Assembly (NCBI GenBank): GCA_037383745.1
Contig: JARROQ010000002.1
Span: 1 to 64,000, forward strand
Reading direction: 5' to 3'
DNA: 64,000 bases
Origin: BN30871 sp037383745
GTDB lineage: Bacteria; Campylobacterota; Campylobacteria; Campylobacterales; Sulfurovaceae
Within the stretch, counting starts at the first letter, position 1. The number at the start of each line of letters is the position of its first letter. The position numbers and the translations under genes are program-made. The notes below the pieces were generated by a model, which saw only the letters and a list, made by a program, of their open reading frames with translations, had not been told where the DNA came from and searched no databases. Positions 1 to 6,578 of the stretch are shown one piece after another.

Positions 1-103
1 TGATATTTTGTACGATAGTAATAAAAGTTCCAAATCCTGAAAATACGATTCCTATCCAAGCTAATACTGTCACGAATGCAGATTTTGAATTTTCTGTTAC
101 CAA
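1..103 (-). CDS. Partial cassette gene: small membrane protein (N-terminus only)
   Basis: This minus-strand reading frame is open from a TTG at 103 to the window edge, and 34 codons are visible. AAAGGAAAA lies just upstream as a ribosome binding site, and the attC core (129-135) lies about 25 bp further upstream, as expected for the first gene of the next cassette. The peptide begins with a short polar stretch (VTENSKSAF) followed by a hydrophobic segment (LAWIGIVFSGFGTF), so it is probably an inner-membrane protein. The rest of the gene lies outside the window and no function can be given. Confidence 0.5.
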   Translation of the reverse strand, partial: MVTENSKSAFVTVLAWIGIVFSGFGTFITIVQNI

Positions 104-128
104 CTTATTTTCCTTTGCCCAACTATTT

Positions 129-205
129 ATTCAACAACCATTATATATAAAGTTTTATAAGCTCTTGTATGCATTCCGATCAAGAGGATGGGTTGTTATT
201 GTTAC
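129..205 (-). repeat. attC recombination site, class A (copy A1)
   Basis: Read on the minus strand, this is an imperfect palindrome: outer arms AACAACC/GGTTGTT, inner arms CTCTTG/CAAGAG, and an AT-rich asymmetric top. The core is GTTGAAT, a perfect GTTRRRY. It closes the cassette holding the three genes at 239-2496. The sequence beyond the left arm (CCTGACCCCT, 206-213 region) resembles the end of the family C element. Confidence 0.75.
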
Positions 206-238
206 CTGACCCCTATAATTTTTGATACCTTTTAGTGG

Positions 239-1546
239 TTATTTAAAAGTTCTAATTGTAAACTCTATTGATTGAGATACATATTTTGTAAATAATTTAC
301 GGCCTTTATCGTATTGAGAAACAATTTGACTAATTTGCGTTGATGTGGGTTGAATACTAGTTTTATTAAATTTTAAATTCCACATTCGTACTTCATCTTC
401 TAATACACCTTGTTTTCTTAAATTTTCGATTATAGGGCTTGTAAATAGCTTTAGAAGTAATATCAATCTGTTCCATTTATTTATATTTTGAACGCTATTT
501 AAACATACTGGAATTGTATGAGTGTAAATAAATTTTTCACAAACTTCTAAAATATCTGCTATCTCCATCTCTATTTTAAGTTTATTAATAATACGAGAGG
601 TCTCTTTAGCAACATTAGGAGACTTGTCTTTTAATCCAACTAATAAATATTCTTTTGAAGCTTCCCCTAGAAGTGATGATAACGATTGAATACAGGCTTT
701 TCTAATACTAGGCATTTTATGATCCATAAATCTCTCTATAATAGCTATAGATTTTTTTGAGTTGATTTCGGCAAGTCCATAAATAGAACATCGTAACTTT
801 AATATTGAATCTGTATTTGCTATTAAAACATCACTCAATATCTCTTCAATATTTGTATTATTCTCTTGTAAATATTTAATTGCAATTTCACGTATCGCAT
901 AATGTTTATCAAATAAAAAATCATTTGCGATAGTTAAACCTATTTTTGGATATTTTCTTAAATATATTTGAAAGGCTTCTCTTCTTAGTGGCATGTACTT
1001 ATCATTTATGGCTTTGTTTAAAAAGTACTCTAAACTATGATCGTCAAATTTAGATAATAATTCAGATGCTAATGCTTTTATCACAACATCGCTACTTGAA
1101 AAACTTTTTTCTAATAGCTCTTCTTTGCTTATAAGATTGTGTTCTAAACAAAGTTTGCATGAAATTCTTGCAACAAAGGTGTTTTCACTATCAATCGCTT
1201 CAATAAGATACTTATTATTTTCAGCTTGAAGTAAAAAATTCACTATTTTTAAAATTAAAGATGTATGATTTTCACGCTTATATTCTTGTAGTTTATATAT
1301 GTTAGGAAGATTCATTACAAAAGCTTGTGAATTTTCATATACCAATAGTTTATCTAAAGAATTTTTTGCAGCTTCTCGAACCTCATAAACCCAATCATTC
1401 ACTCTAATTAAAAGTTCCGGTATAGCCGTACTATCTCCATTTAAACCTAATTGATGAACAGCTTTTTCACGAACATAACCATCATAGCTGTTTGATTTAT
1501 TTATTAAATCAGCGATGGTATCCTTTTTACTTTTCGATATGTACAT
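239..1546 (-). CDS. HEAT-repeat protein (cassette gene)
   Basis: This 435-residue protein is built almost entirely of helical pairs of the HEAT/PBS-lyase type. The clearest is near residues 20-65, where VREKAVHQLG, AIPELL and VYEVREAAKNSL follow the hydrophobic/charged spacing of these repeats. Further copies run to about residue 320 (for example PSIRKACIQSLSSL). HEAT solenoids are usually binding scaffolds, and no catalytic domain is visible. The C-terminal ~100 residues do not look like repeats. It is the last of three genes in one cassette, 10 bp after the DUF2314 gene and just before attC A1. There is no clear ribosome binding site, so translation may be coupled to the upstream gene. The partner and role are unknown. 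Confidence 0.7.
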   Translation of the reverse strand: MYISKSKKDTIADLINKSNSYDGYVREKAVHQLGLNGDSTAIPELLIRVNDWVYEVREAAKNSLDKLLVYENSQAFVMNLPNIYKLQEYKRENHTSLILKIVNFLLQAENNKYLIEAIDSENTFVARISCKLCLEHNLISKEELLEKSFSSSDVVIKALASELLSKFDDHSLEYFLNKAINDKYMPLRREAFQIYLRKYPKIGLTIANDFLFDKHYAIREIAIKYLQENNTNIEEILSDVLIANTDSILKLRCSIYGLAEINSKKSIAIIERFMDHKMPSIRKACIQSLSSLLGEASKEYLLVGLKDKSPNVAKETSRIINKLKIEMEIADILEVCEKFIYTHTIPVCLNSVQNINKWNRLILLLKLFTSPIIENLRKQGVLEDEVRMWNLKFNKTSIQPTSTQISQIVSQYDKGRKLFTKYVSQSIEFTIRTFK

Positions 1547-1556
1547 TTAGAACATG

Positions 1557-2069
1557 TCACTTCAATAAATCATTATTTTCATAAACTTTGATACCTATAT
1601 ATTTATCAAAACTTTTTCTTTCATCTTCTGGTAATCTTTTCCTTTGTAAACGAAGAGAATAACCTCCATATAAATGCCCATGATCATTTATCATCCAGTC
1701 TTCAACTTCTTTATCGTCAACCTGAATATTTTTATATTTCATAAGTTCTTTAGGTAATTCGAAATATTTACCACATAGTTTATTGTTTTTTCTTCCTTTA
1801 AAGATGTACCAAAAATGAGATGTATTATTACCATATTTAAGTGGTACTTTTATTAAAAAAGACACACCTTCTGTGTCTTTATATTCTTGATATAACTTTA
1901 AAAAAATATTTAATGTTTTCTGTGCATTTTGAACTGACTTTATCCATTCTGGATCACTTGAACTTATTTTTGTGGTTAAAGGCTCGTTGTGTTGCTTATC
2001 ATAAATATTACCTGCCATTAAAAAATTTGATATAAGTAATAAAAGAACAAATTTAAACAATTTTTGCAT
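1557..2069 (-). CDS. Exported DUF2314-family protein (cassette gene)
   Basis: The start is taken as the ATG giving MQKLFKF at 2069, because a signal peptide (hydrophobic VLLLLISNFLMAG) follows at once; an in-frame ATG at 2093 would add eight residues. The mature part has the marks of DUF2314: SFLIKVPLKYG, an aromatic SHFWYIFKG, and near the C-terminus DWMINDHGHLYGGYSLR, the 'DWM...GGYTLR' signature of that family (YegJ-like). The biochemical function of DUF2314 is unknown. The gene overlaps the CPCC gene upstream by about 17 bp and is followed after 10 bp by the HEAT gene, so the three are probably co-transcribed and were acquired together. Confidence 0.7.
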   Translation of the reverse strand: MQKLFKFVLLLLISNFLMAGNIYDKQHNEPLTTKISSSDPEWIKSVQNAQKTLNIFLKLYQEYKDTEGVSFLIKVPLKYGNNTSHFWYIFKGRKNNKLCGKYFELPKELMKYKNIQVDDKEVEDWMINDHGHLYGGYSLRLQRKRLPEDERKSFDKYIGIKVYENNDLLK

Positions 2070-2496
2070 TTTTACCCTTACTGAGTCTTTCATTGAGAAA
2101 CCAGTCTGAAATATTTTTTACCAAATCAAGTATCTCTGGAATATCCGATTTATTATCTAAATTAATTAGTTCATCAATTCGCCTTAAATGTTTTCCTACC
2201 TCAGAATTCATCTTTTTGATTTCATTTAGATTTTTCTCCCATTCGCTTCTATGTTGAGTTAATGAATAATCTGAATTCGGTCCACCGCAAACTTTGTCAG
2301 CATCTTTATCATCTTGTCCATCGTCTTCCCAAAAACAAATAGAACAAATGTGCCATGCACATCTCTCATTTAAAGTTGGGTAACCACAAGAGGGGCATGT
2401 ATTTGCAAGTCCCTTAATATCATTACGTCTATCTGCACCTTCTAATTTTGAAAGATATCGATTGAAATAGTCTCTTCTGTCACTCAAACTAATCAT
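2053..2496 (-). CDS. CPCC-family cysteine-rich protein (cassette gene)
   Basis: This 147-residue cytoplasmic protein has a zinc-ribbon-like module at about residues 33-75: TCPSCGYPTL, then CSICFWEDDGQDD, then GGPN. This is the pattern of the Cys-rich CPCC family, which usually has CPCCGY...CPVCFWEDDG. Here the first pair reads CPSC, so the name-giving third cysteine is Ser while the two CxxC pairs survive. The C-terminal half is helical and charged. CPCC proteins are frequent in mobile and polymorphic-toxin/immunity neighbourhoods, but their function is not established. It is the first gene of a three-gene cassette. Confidence 0.75.
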   Translation of the reverse strand: MISLSDRRDYFNRYLSKLEGADRRNDIKGLANTCPSCGYPTLNERCAWHICSICFWEDDGQDDKDADKVCGGPNSDYSLTQHRSEWEKNLNEIKKMNSEVGKHLRRIDELINLDNKSDIPEILDLVKNISDWFLNERLSKGKNAKIV

Positions 2497-2557
2497 TTAC
2501 ATTCCTTGCTAAAGTATCTTATTGCGCAAATCAGATCCTTTTGTCACCTAACCATTT

Positions 2558-2632
2558 CTCTAATAACCATTATATATAAAGTTTTATAAACTCTCGCGTG
2601 CATTCCTATCAAGAGGATAGGTTATCATTATC
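2558..2632 (-). repeat. attC recombination site, class A (copy A2, altered core)
   Basis: The layout is the same as in A1 (inner CAAGAG...CTCTCG arms, AT-rich top). The outer arms read GGTTAT/ATAACC instead of GGTTGT/ACAACC, so both arms changed together and pairing is kept. The core reads ATTAGAG and no longer fits GTTRRRY, so recombination here may be weak. It closes the AraC-regulator cassette. Confidence 0.65.
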
Positions 2633-2655
2633 ACTCGACCCCTATCTTTATCATA

Positions 2656-3498
2656 CTATCTTATGACCAAGTAGCTAATAGGTATATAGATTTCAGTTTT
2701 TAAGTTTTTTGGTTCAACTTCTCTTGGATCAAGATCAAGATATTTATGAATCTGAGGTTCATCTCTTAACTCTACTCCACTTTCAACTATCCAATCACCG
2801 ATATTTTTATAGGTCTCACCAAGTAGTTCGTATGAACCGTTATGTAAAAACACGGCATATTTGCCACCACTTATCTGTTTGGCTTGGACTTCACCTTGAG
2901 GTTCAATAAATTTATCATTTACTTCTAAACATGCATCATATCTAATTTCATCACTATTTATAACGCTTGGATTGTCATGTGCAATCCCATATCGAGTTTT
3001 TACTTTACCTGATAAATCATTGTTATATGCAAAATCAACTATCGCATTCCATGCTTGTTCTGCTGAAGTTCTATAATCACCTGTTTTTCTTACATATAAA
3101 ACTTCGATAGGTTCTATCTCTACAATTTTTGGTTCTAACATTTTATTTCCTCTTTTCTTTTTTGCATTTTTTGAAAACTCTTTTGGAGTTATCCCAAAAT
3201 GCTTTTTAAAAGCTTTTGAAAAAGAGGCATTTGTTTCATATCCACTTGTTTGCGCGATTTCAGTGATGTTTAGATTTGTCTTAAACTTTAAAATTGTATT
3301 TGAAAGCCTGATCCTTCTAATATAATCACTTAAATTTTCACCAACAATTGATTTGAAAATCCTATGAAAATGGTATTTTGAAAAACCTGCAACTTTAGAC
3401 AACTCTTCGAGAGTCAAATCATCATTATAGTTTTGTTCAATATAATAGATGACTTTATATATACTTTGAAGATAGTCATTTTTAGTTGTTTTTTTCAC
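2656..3498 (-). CDS. AraC-family regulator with GyrI-like effector domain (Rob/SoxS-type), cassette gene
   Basis: This 280-residue protein starts at a GTG (3498) with AGAGGT as ribosome binding site. Residues ~10-108 form the double helix-turn-helix of the AraC family: LTLEELSKVAGFSKYHFHR, then NITEIAQTSGYETNASFSKAFKKHFG and the closing TPKEF. Residues ~120-280 match the GyrI-like/AraC effector-binding fold (EIEPIEVLYVRKTGDY; GKYAVFLHNGSYELLGETY). Proteins of this layout (Rob and relatives) sense hydrophobic or toxic small molecules and activate efflux or stress genes. The ligand and targets here are unknown. It is unusual cargo for a cassette because it can act on chromosomal promoters in trans. 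Confidence 0.88.
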   Translation of the reverse strand: MKKTTKNDYLQSIYKVIYYIEQNYNDDLTLEELSKVAGFSKYHFHRIFKSIVGENLSDYIRRIRLSNTILKFKTNLNITEIAQTSGYETNASFSKAFKKHFGITPKEFSKNAKKKRGNKMLEPKIVEIEPIEVLYVRKTGDYRTSAEQAWNAIVDFAYNNDLSGKVKTRYGIAHDNPSVINSDEIRYDACLEVNDKFIEPQGEVQAKQISGGKYAVFLHNGSYELLGETYKNIGDWIVESGVELRDEPQIHKYLDLDPREVEPKNLKTEIYIPISYLVIR

Positions 3499-3527
3499 AG
3501 TACCTCTTTTAAAAACTTTGTAGGAAA

Positions 3528-3533
3528 ATTATA
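3528..3533 (-). promoter_or_regulatory. Candidate -10 box for the AraC-type cassette gene
   Basis: A TATAAT on the minus strand sits 30 bp before the GTG start, inside the cassette and after the attC core, with a T-rich run (TTTTAATTTTTTTAA) upstream as is usual for Campylobacterota sigma-70 promoters. The gene may therefore be expressed without an integron promoter. Confidence 0.45.
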
Positions 3534-3577
3534 GGAAATTAAAAAAATTAAAACTACTCCGAGATTGCTATTTTAAT

Positions 3578-3645
3578 GGATAACGTCTAAAATGACCAAT
3601 CAAAAGCTACCTTGGGTTTTTGATTGGCTCCTCTGATTTGTTATC
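3578..3645 (-). repeat. attC recombination site, class B (copy B1)
   Basis: On the minus strand the site begins GATAACAAATCAGAGG and ends TTAGACGTTATCC. Between these lies a near-perfect stem, CCAATCAAAAACCC paired with the AGCTTTTGATTGG arm. The ends resemble Vibrio repeats (TAACAAA...CGTTATG). The stop codon of the upstream gene (3644-3646) lies at its left end. Confidence 0.75.
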
Positions 3646-3976
3646 AAATTATTTGAATCCATGCACCATCTTTAAGTACTTCTAGTTTTCCCCACTGCGG
3701 ATTACCAGATTCTCGACCCGGGATTCGTGCCGGAGCGATCCAATCCTGCTGACAATATTCTAGAGGGTCAGAAATCTCTATCCATTGATTATTTGTGACT
3801 CCATAATCTTCCTGAGCAATTTTGAGTGCTTCATCTACGGTTTCAAACCAATAATCTGCATACGCTCCACCATCTTCTTCTATATCAAATAAAAATAGAT
3901 ATACACCGTCTTCACAATCATGAATCATTAGGCGTTTGACGTCTTCGTGTGCTTTGACTTCGGCAATTATTCTCAT
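3644..3976 (-). CDS. Hypothetical protein, 110 aa (cassette gene)
   Basis: This small acidic cytoplasmic protein begins MRIIAEVKAHEDVKRLMIHD and contains GVYLFLFDIEEDGG, DYWFETVDEALKIA and a tryptophan-rich end (QQDWIAPARIPG, PQWGKL, GAWIQI). I recall similar sequences as uncharacterised proteins common among integron cassettes and mobile regions, but no function is known. No membrane segment, signal peptide or metal motif is visible. The stop codon is at the edge of attC B1, so gene and recombination site form a minimal cassette. Confidence 0.65.
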   Translation of the reverse strand: MRIIAEVKAHEDVKRLMIHDCEDGVYLFLFDIEEDGGAYADYWFETVDEALKIAQEDYGVTNNQWIEISDPLEYCQQDWIAPARIPGRESGNPQWGKLEVLKDGAWIQII

Positions 3977-3985
3977 ACTTTTCTC

Positions 3986-4054
3986 AGATAACGTTTAAAA
4001 TGAGCCGATGAATTGCCCGCAGGGTAATTTATTGGTCTCATTTGGTTTTTTATG
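3986..4054 (-). repeat. attC recombination site, class B (copy B2)
   Basis: The minus-strand palindrome pairs AATAAATTACCCTGC with GGGCAATTCATCGG and ends AAACGTTATCT. The left end is decayed (CATAAAAAACC where the other copies have TAACAAATC). The stop codon of the 73-aa gene lies inside it. Confidence 0.7.
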
Positions 4055-4271
4055 CATTATACCACTTTCCATCCCATAGAAAATAGTATGTAAAATTATC
4101 TAGCAAGGTAAATATCTTATCTTCGCCAATAAGATCAATAACTTTTGTTGGTATAGATATTCCATATAGATTTTCATCAATAACAAATACATCTAAATTC
4201 TCAATTATAGTATTCAAAGTAGAATATATTTCATTCTCATTTGCATCTTTTAGAATAATTTGCAAACCCAT
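4050..4271 (-). CDS. Hypothetical protein, 73 aa (second gene of a two-gene cassette)
   Basis: The start ATG at 4271 shares one base with the stop of the upstream gene (TAATG), so the two are translationally coupled. The protein is short, acidic and soluble: MGLQIILKDANENEIY, a middle stretch LYGISIPTKVIDLIG and an aromatic end YYFLWDGKWYNA. I recognise no family. The pairing of two small overlapping genes in one cassette resembles toxin-antitoxin or immunity pairs, but nothing in either sequence proves this. The stop codon falls inside attC B2. Confidence 0.55.
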   Translation of the reverse strand: MGLQIILKDANENEIYSTLNTIIENLDVFVIDENLYGISIPTKVIDLIGEDKIFTLLDNFTYYFLWDGKWYNA

Positions 4272-4531
4272 TATATTTTAAACTCCAAAGTTGCTATGTC
4301 GGATAACTCATCAATAATTTTAGATTGAAAATCATCAGCCACATTTTGACCTCTTAAATCATAGATTAAGCGACAAATATTGATATGACTTGGCAAGTGA
4401 GATTTACCGTAATTAATACGAGATTTATTATATTGAATACTTAATTTAAGTTGCTCAATCGATTCTATATTATGATTTGCAACTAAAATAAATTCATTAT
4501 TGCTTTCATTTATTATTTCAGGTGTAAACAT
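4271..4531 (-). CDS. Hypothetical protein, 86 aa (first gene of a two-gene cassette)
   Basis: The start is set at the ATG at 4531 (MFTPEIINES) because GGGAGG lies 7 bp upstream; the open frame reaches back to 4555 but without a better site. The protein is mainly helical and charged (IESIEQLKLSIQYNKSRINYG; DDFQSKIIDELSDIATLEFKI). No signal peptide, cysteine motif or membrane segment is present. It overlaps the next gene by one base. A family C element (4594-4724) with an outward promoter-like box lies directly upstream and may drive this pair. Confidence 0.5.
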   Translation of the reverse strand: MFTPEIINESNNEFILVANHNIESIEQLKLSIQYNKSRINYGKSHLPSHINICRLIYDLRGQNVADDFQSKIIDELSDIATLEFKI

Positions 4532-4593
4532 CTCTAGACCTCCCGTATATAACATTTTTCGTCCACCTCAGAAGAGCAACATAAGGGAACATA

Positions 4594-4724
4594 AGGGGTC
4601 AGGTGATGCCGATGTCACACTGTTCTTTTGTATAAAATTGATAAAATCATTTTTTGACACCTTTACTCCTCTTTCAGTATATTATATCATAAGCTTGAAA
4701 TAGCATCAGCATCACCTGACCCCT
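4594..4724 (-). mobile_element. Family C inverted-repeat element (MITE-like), copy C1
   Basis: This 131 bp element is bounded by ~21 bp terminal inverted repeats, AGGGGTCAGGTGATGC at one end and GCATCACCTGACCCCT at the other, with one mismatch. It is about 90% alike to copies at 7236 and 8652, all in the same orientation. On the minus strand it holds GATATAATATAC (a -10-like box), GAGGAGTAAAGGTG (ribosome binding site and GTG) and about 22 open codons running to the terminal repeat. It has no transposase gene, so it is a non-autonomous element. It stands where the attC of the 4750-5094 cassette would be expected. Confidence 0.75.
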
Positions 4725-4749
4725 CTATCTGCTCTATCTTAGACCACGC

Positions 4750-5094
4750 CTATGCCATTCCATCAATATACGAATTAATGCCAGAACCTTTCCATTTTTG
4801 AAATATTCTTGTTATTTCACTTAACGGGGTTTCCATGACTTCATTCCAACTTTTTTGCATATCATGAGGATAGCCAATTAAATTGTTTAGCGTGTTGCTG
4901 ATAGCTAATTTTACATACTTGTCATTTTCATCTAAATTTGGCCAAGCTCTAAAAATTTCCAAAAACTCATCAACTTCTAATCCCATTATCGTTTGAAACT
5001 CAACATCGTGAAGAATTACATTTCCATTTGCAACGCATTGCATACATTGTCTGACAATTTCCGATTCATCTAAAGTTAAATTTTTCAATTCCAT
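4750..5094 (-). CDS. Hypothetical protein, 114 aa (cassette gene)
   Basis: The ATG at 5094 is chosen (MELKNLTLDESEIVRQ); a TTG at 5106 would add four residues, and neither has a good ribosome binding site. The start lies only ~20 bp past the attC core. The protein is acidic and helical, with VEFQTIMGLEVDEFLEIF, WPNLDEND and a conserved-looking NTLNNLIGYPHD. I recall similar short proteins from cassette arrays and mobile regions without an assigned function. Family C element C1 follows directly, so the original 3' end of this cassette has probably been replaced. Confidence 0.6.
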   Translation of the reverse strand: MELKNLTLDESEIVRQCMQCVANGNVILHDVEFQTIMGLEVDEFLEIFRAWPNLDENDKYVKLAISNTLNNLIGYPHDMQKSWNEVMETPLSEITRIFQKWKGSGINSYIDGMA

Positions 5095-5112
5095 TGATAT
5101 GCCCAACTATTT

Positions 5113-5187
5113 ATCTAACAACCATTATATAAAAAGTTTTATAAACTCTCGTGTGCATTCCGATCAAGAGGATGAGTTGTCGTTATC
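5113..5187 (-). repeat. attC recombination site, class A (copy A3)
   Basis: This is the best-preserved class A site. The core is GTTAGAT (perfect GTTRRRY), the outer arms are ACAACTCAT/ATGGTTGT, and the inner arms are CTCTTG and CGAGAG. The next bases beyond its left arm are CACCTGGCCCCT, a degenerate copy of the family C terminus. It closes the cassette of the 5231-5602 gene. Confidence 0.78.
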
Positions 5188-5230
5188 ACCTGGCCCCTCT
5201 ATGCCCAATCTCTACTGCTACTGTTATTTT

Positions 5231-5602
5231 TTAACTTGGAGGACTACTGAAAACTTTTTCATTTAGCAATGTGAAAAATCTAATAATAAATGCGATTATT
5301 GCGGCACTTACATATGAAATCCCTAAAGTCGTTGCTAAGCTTTCGCCTTGTTTGGACATTATATATATATTTGCAATCATTACAATTCCTGTAATAATAA
5401 GATATTTCTTTTTTGAACTTTCATTTTTTATATTGAACAAACTCGTGATGGCTAGTGTCGCTAAAAATAATAATATCAATGGTATCATTAATATTAAAAC
5501 GATATTGCTATGCTCACTTGCATTTTCTGCCAGTAAGTATGTTATTACTACACCAATTAAGGCTATTGCTAATGATATGGCTAGTCTTATCTTTATGTTC
5601 AT
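5231..5602 (-). CDS. Small integral membrane protein, 123 aa (cassette gene)
   Basis: Hydropathy read by eye gives four membrane segments: LAISLAIALIGVVITYLLA, IVLILMIPLILLFLATLAI, YLIITGIVMIANIYIM and ISYVSAAIIAFIIRFF, separated by short polar loops (NASEHSN, NIKNESSKKK). The start ATG at 5602 has AAAGGATTGAA upstream. I recognise no family and see no catalytic or metal-binding residues in the segments. Small polytopic membrane proteins are common cassette cargo. Confidence 0.6.
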   Translation of the reverse strand: MNIKIRLAISLAIALIGVVITYLLAENASEHSNIVLILMIPLILLFLATLAITSLFNIKNESSKKKYLIITGIVMIANIYIMSKQGESLATTLGISYVSAAIIAFIIRFFTLLNEKVFSSPPS

Positions 5603-5627
5603 TTCAATCCTTTTGCCCTAACTATTT

Positions 5628-5650
5628 ATCTAACAACCATTATATATAAA
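5628..5650 (-). repeat. attC recombination site, class A (copy A4), cut by an assembly gap
   Basis: Only the core half is present (core GTTAGAT, arm GGTTGTTAG, AT-rich start of the top) before the N-run. The other copies need about 75 bp, so the missing half lies in or is lost at the gap. Confidence 0.65.
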
Positions 5651-5681
5651 NNNNNNNNNNNNNNNNNNNNNNNNNNNNNNN
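5651..5681. other. Assembly gap (31 N)
   Basis: This is a run of undetermined bases inside an attC repeat. A full class A site and the 3' end of the neighbouring gene should both fit here, which needs more than 31 bp, so the gap length is probably not real. Scaffolders often break at such repeats. Confidence 0.95.
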
Positions 5682-6052
5682 TTTGCCCAAAAAAGACCAA
5701 TAGCCACAGAAGCAACACCTGCGAATAGTCCTATTTCTAATCCAACCAGTAGCATATCTTTAGTAATTTTTAAAACATGCGAAAGAAAGAAAACTCCTAT
5801 AAGGCCATATACAATATTGACAATTAATGCACTTGCAAATATTTGCCAGTATTCTTGCTTAGTGAGTTCTCTGTTATTATTGATTATGAATTTTGAAACA
5901 ATATATTCAAGTAAAAATATAGTAATAAATATATCTATATTTTTAAATCTTAGGTTATAAATATTAGCCAATATATTTATAACAATCATCAAGCCTAGGA
6001 AATAAAGAGCAAATTTTATAATTACAATTCTAATTGTCATTGTTTGATTCAT
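5682..6052 (-). CDS. Membrane protein, possibly ABZJ_00895 family; 3' end in the gap
   Basis: About 123 residues can be read before the sequence runs into the N-gap, so the C-terminus is unknown. There are three or four membrane segments: FALYFLGLMIVINILA, IFITIFLLEYIVSKF, IFASALIVNIVYGLIGVFFL and VGLEIGLFAGVASVAIGLF. The loop RELTKQEYWQIF between segments two and three recalls the ABZJ_00895 family of small membrane proteins of unknown function; this is a weak match by eye. The gene starts ~25 bp after the core of attC A5 and belongs to the cassette closed by A4. Confidence 0.55.
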
Positions 6053-6074
6053 TCCATCTTTGCCTTAACCATTT

Positions 6075-6151
6075 ATCTAACAACCATTATATATAAATTT
6101 TTATAAACTCTCGCGTGTATTCCTATCAAAAGGATGGGTTGTCGTTGTTAC
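6075..6151 (-). repeat. attC recombination site, class A (copy A5)
   Basis: The core is GTTAGAT, the outer arms are ACAACCCAT/ATGGTTGT, and the top is AT-rich. One inner arm is altered (CCTTTTG instead of CCTCTTG). The next bases (ACCTAACTCCTCTAT) are a decayed family C terminus. It closes the Sel1 cassette. Confidence 0.75.
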
Positions 6152-6184
6152 CTAACTCCTCTATCCCTGTGTGATATAGAAAAA

Positions 6185-6484
6185 CTATTCTGTCTCAATG
6201 TCTTTAAATATTTCATAACTATCGCATCCTTTTTCATAACCACCATCACAAGCCTTTTTATATAAATCTAATGACTTTTGTCTGTCACCTTCAGCGCATC
6301 TTCCATTAGAATACAGAAGCCCAAGATCCCAACAAGCCCTCATATATCCATCGTCACATGATTTTTTCATCAGTTCATATGTTTTCTTGAAATCGCCATT
6401 CTTATATGCCTCATTTGCATCACTGAAATCATCTGCCTGCAAATAATTGGCAAGCAACAAAATTGTTAAAATTATGCTTTTCAT
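6185..6484 (-). CDS. Secreted Sel1-repeat protein, 99 aa (cassette gene)
   Basis: A signal peptide (MKSIILTILLLANYLQA) is followed by two and a half tandem helical repeats of the Sel1/Hcp type: AYKNGDFKKTYELMKKSCDDGYMRACWDLGLLYSNG, then DRQKSLDLYKKACDGGYEKGCDSY. Cysteines are spaced within each repeat (SC...AC, AC...GC) as in the disulphide-bonded Hcp proteins of Helicobacter and Campylobacter. It is therefore probably a periplasmic or secreted binding protein. The family resemblance to the host phylum suggests this cassette was captured from a Campylobacterota genome. Confidence 0.8.
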   Translation of the reverse strand: MKSIILTILLLANYLQADDFSDANEAYKNGDFKKTYELMKKSCDDGYMRACWDLGLLYSNGRCAEGDRQKSLDLYKKACDGGYEKGCDSYEIFKDIETE

Positions 6485-6509
6485 TTCATATTTCCTTTTT
6501 ATATCTGAT

Positions 6510-6578
6510 ATCTAACGTTTAACATGAGCAATCAAAAGCTATCGTGGGTTTTTGATTGGTCTCCTTTGGTTTGTTATG
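6510..6578 (-). repeat. attC recombination site, class B (copy B3)
   Basis: On the minus strand the ends are CATAACAAACC and AAACGTTAGAT. The core GTTAGAT fits GTTRRRY perfectly, and the long stem pairs CAATCAAAAACCC with AGCTTTTGATTG. It overlaps the 3' end of the SF0329-like gene, whose last ~14 codons are read from this site. Confidence 0.78.

Noticed and set aside
4594..4724. Family C copies as a further class of attC
   Set aside because: They have perfect terminal inverted repeats, no GTTRRRY core, are much the same in sequence through their whole length, and contain a promoter-like box and start codon; they fit a MITE better.
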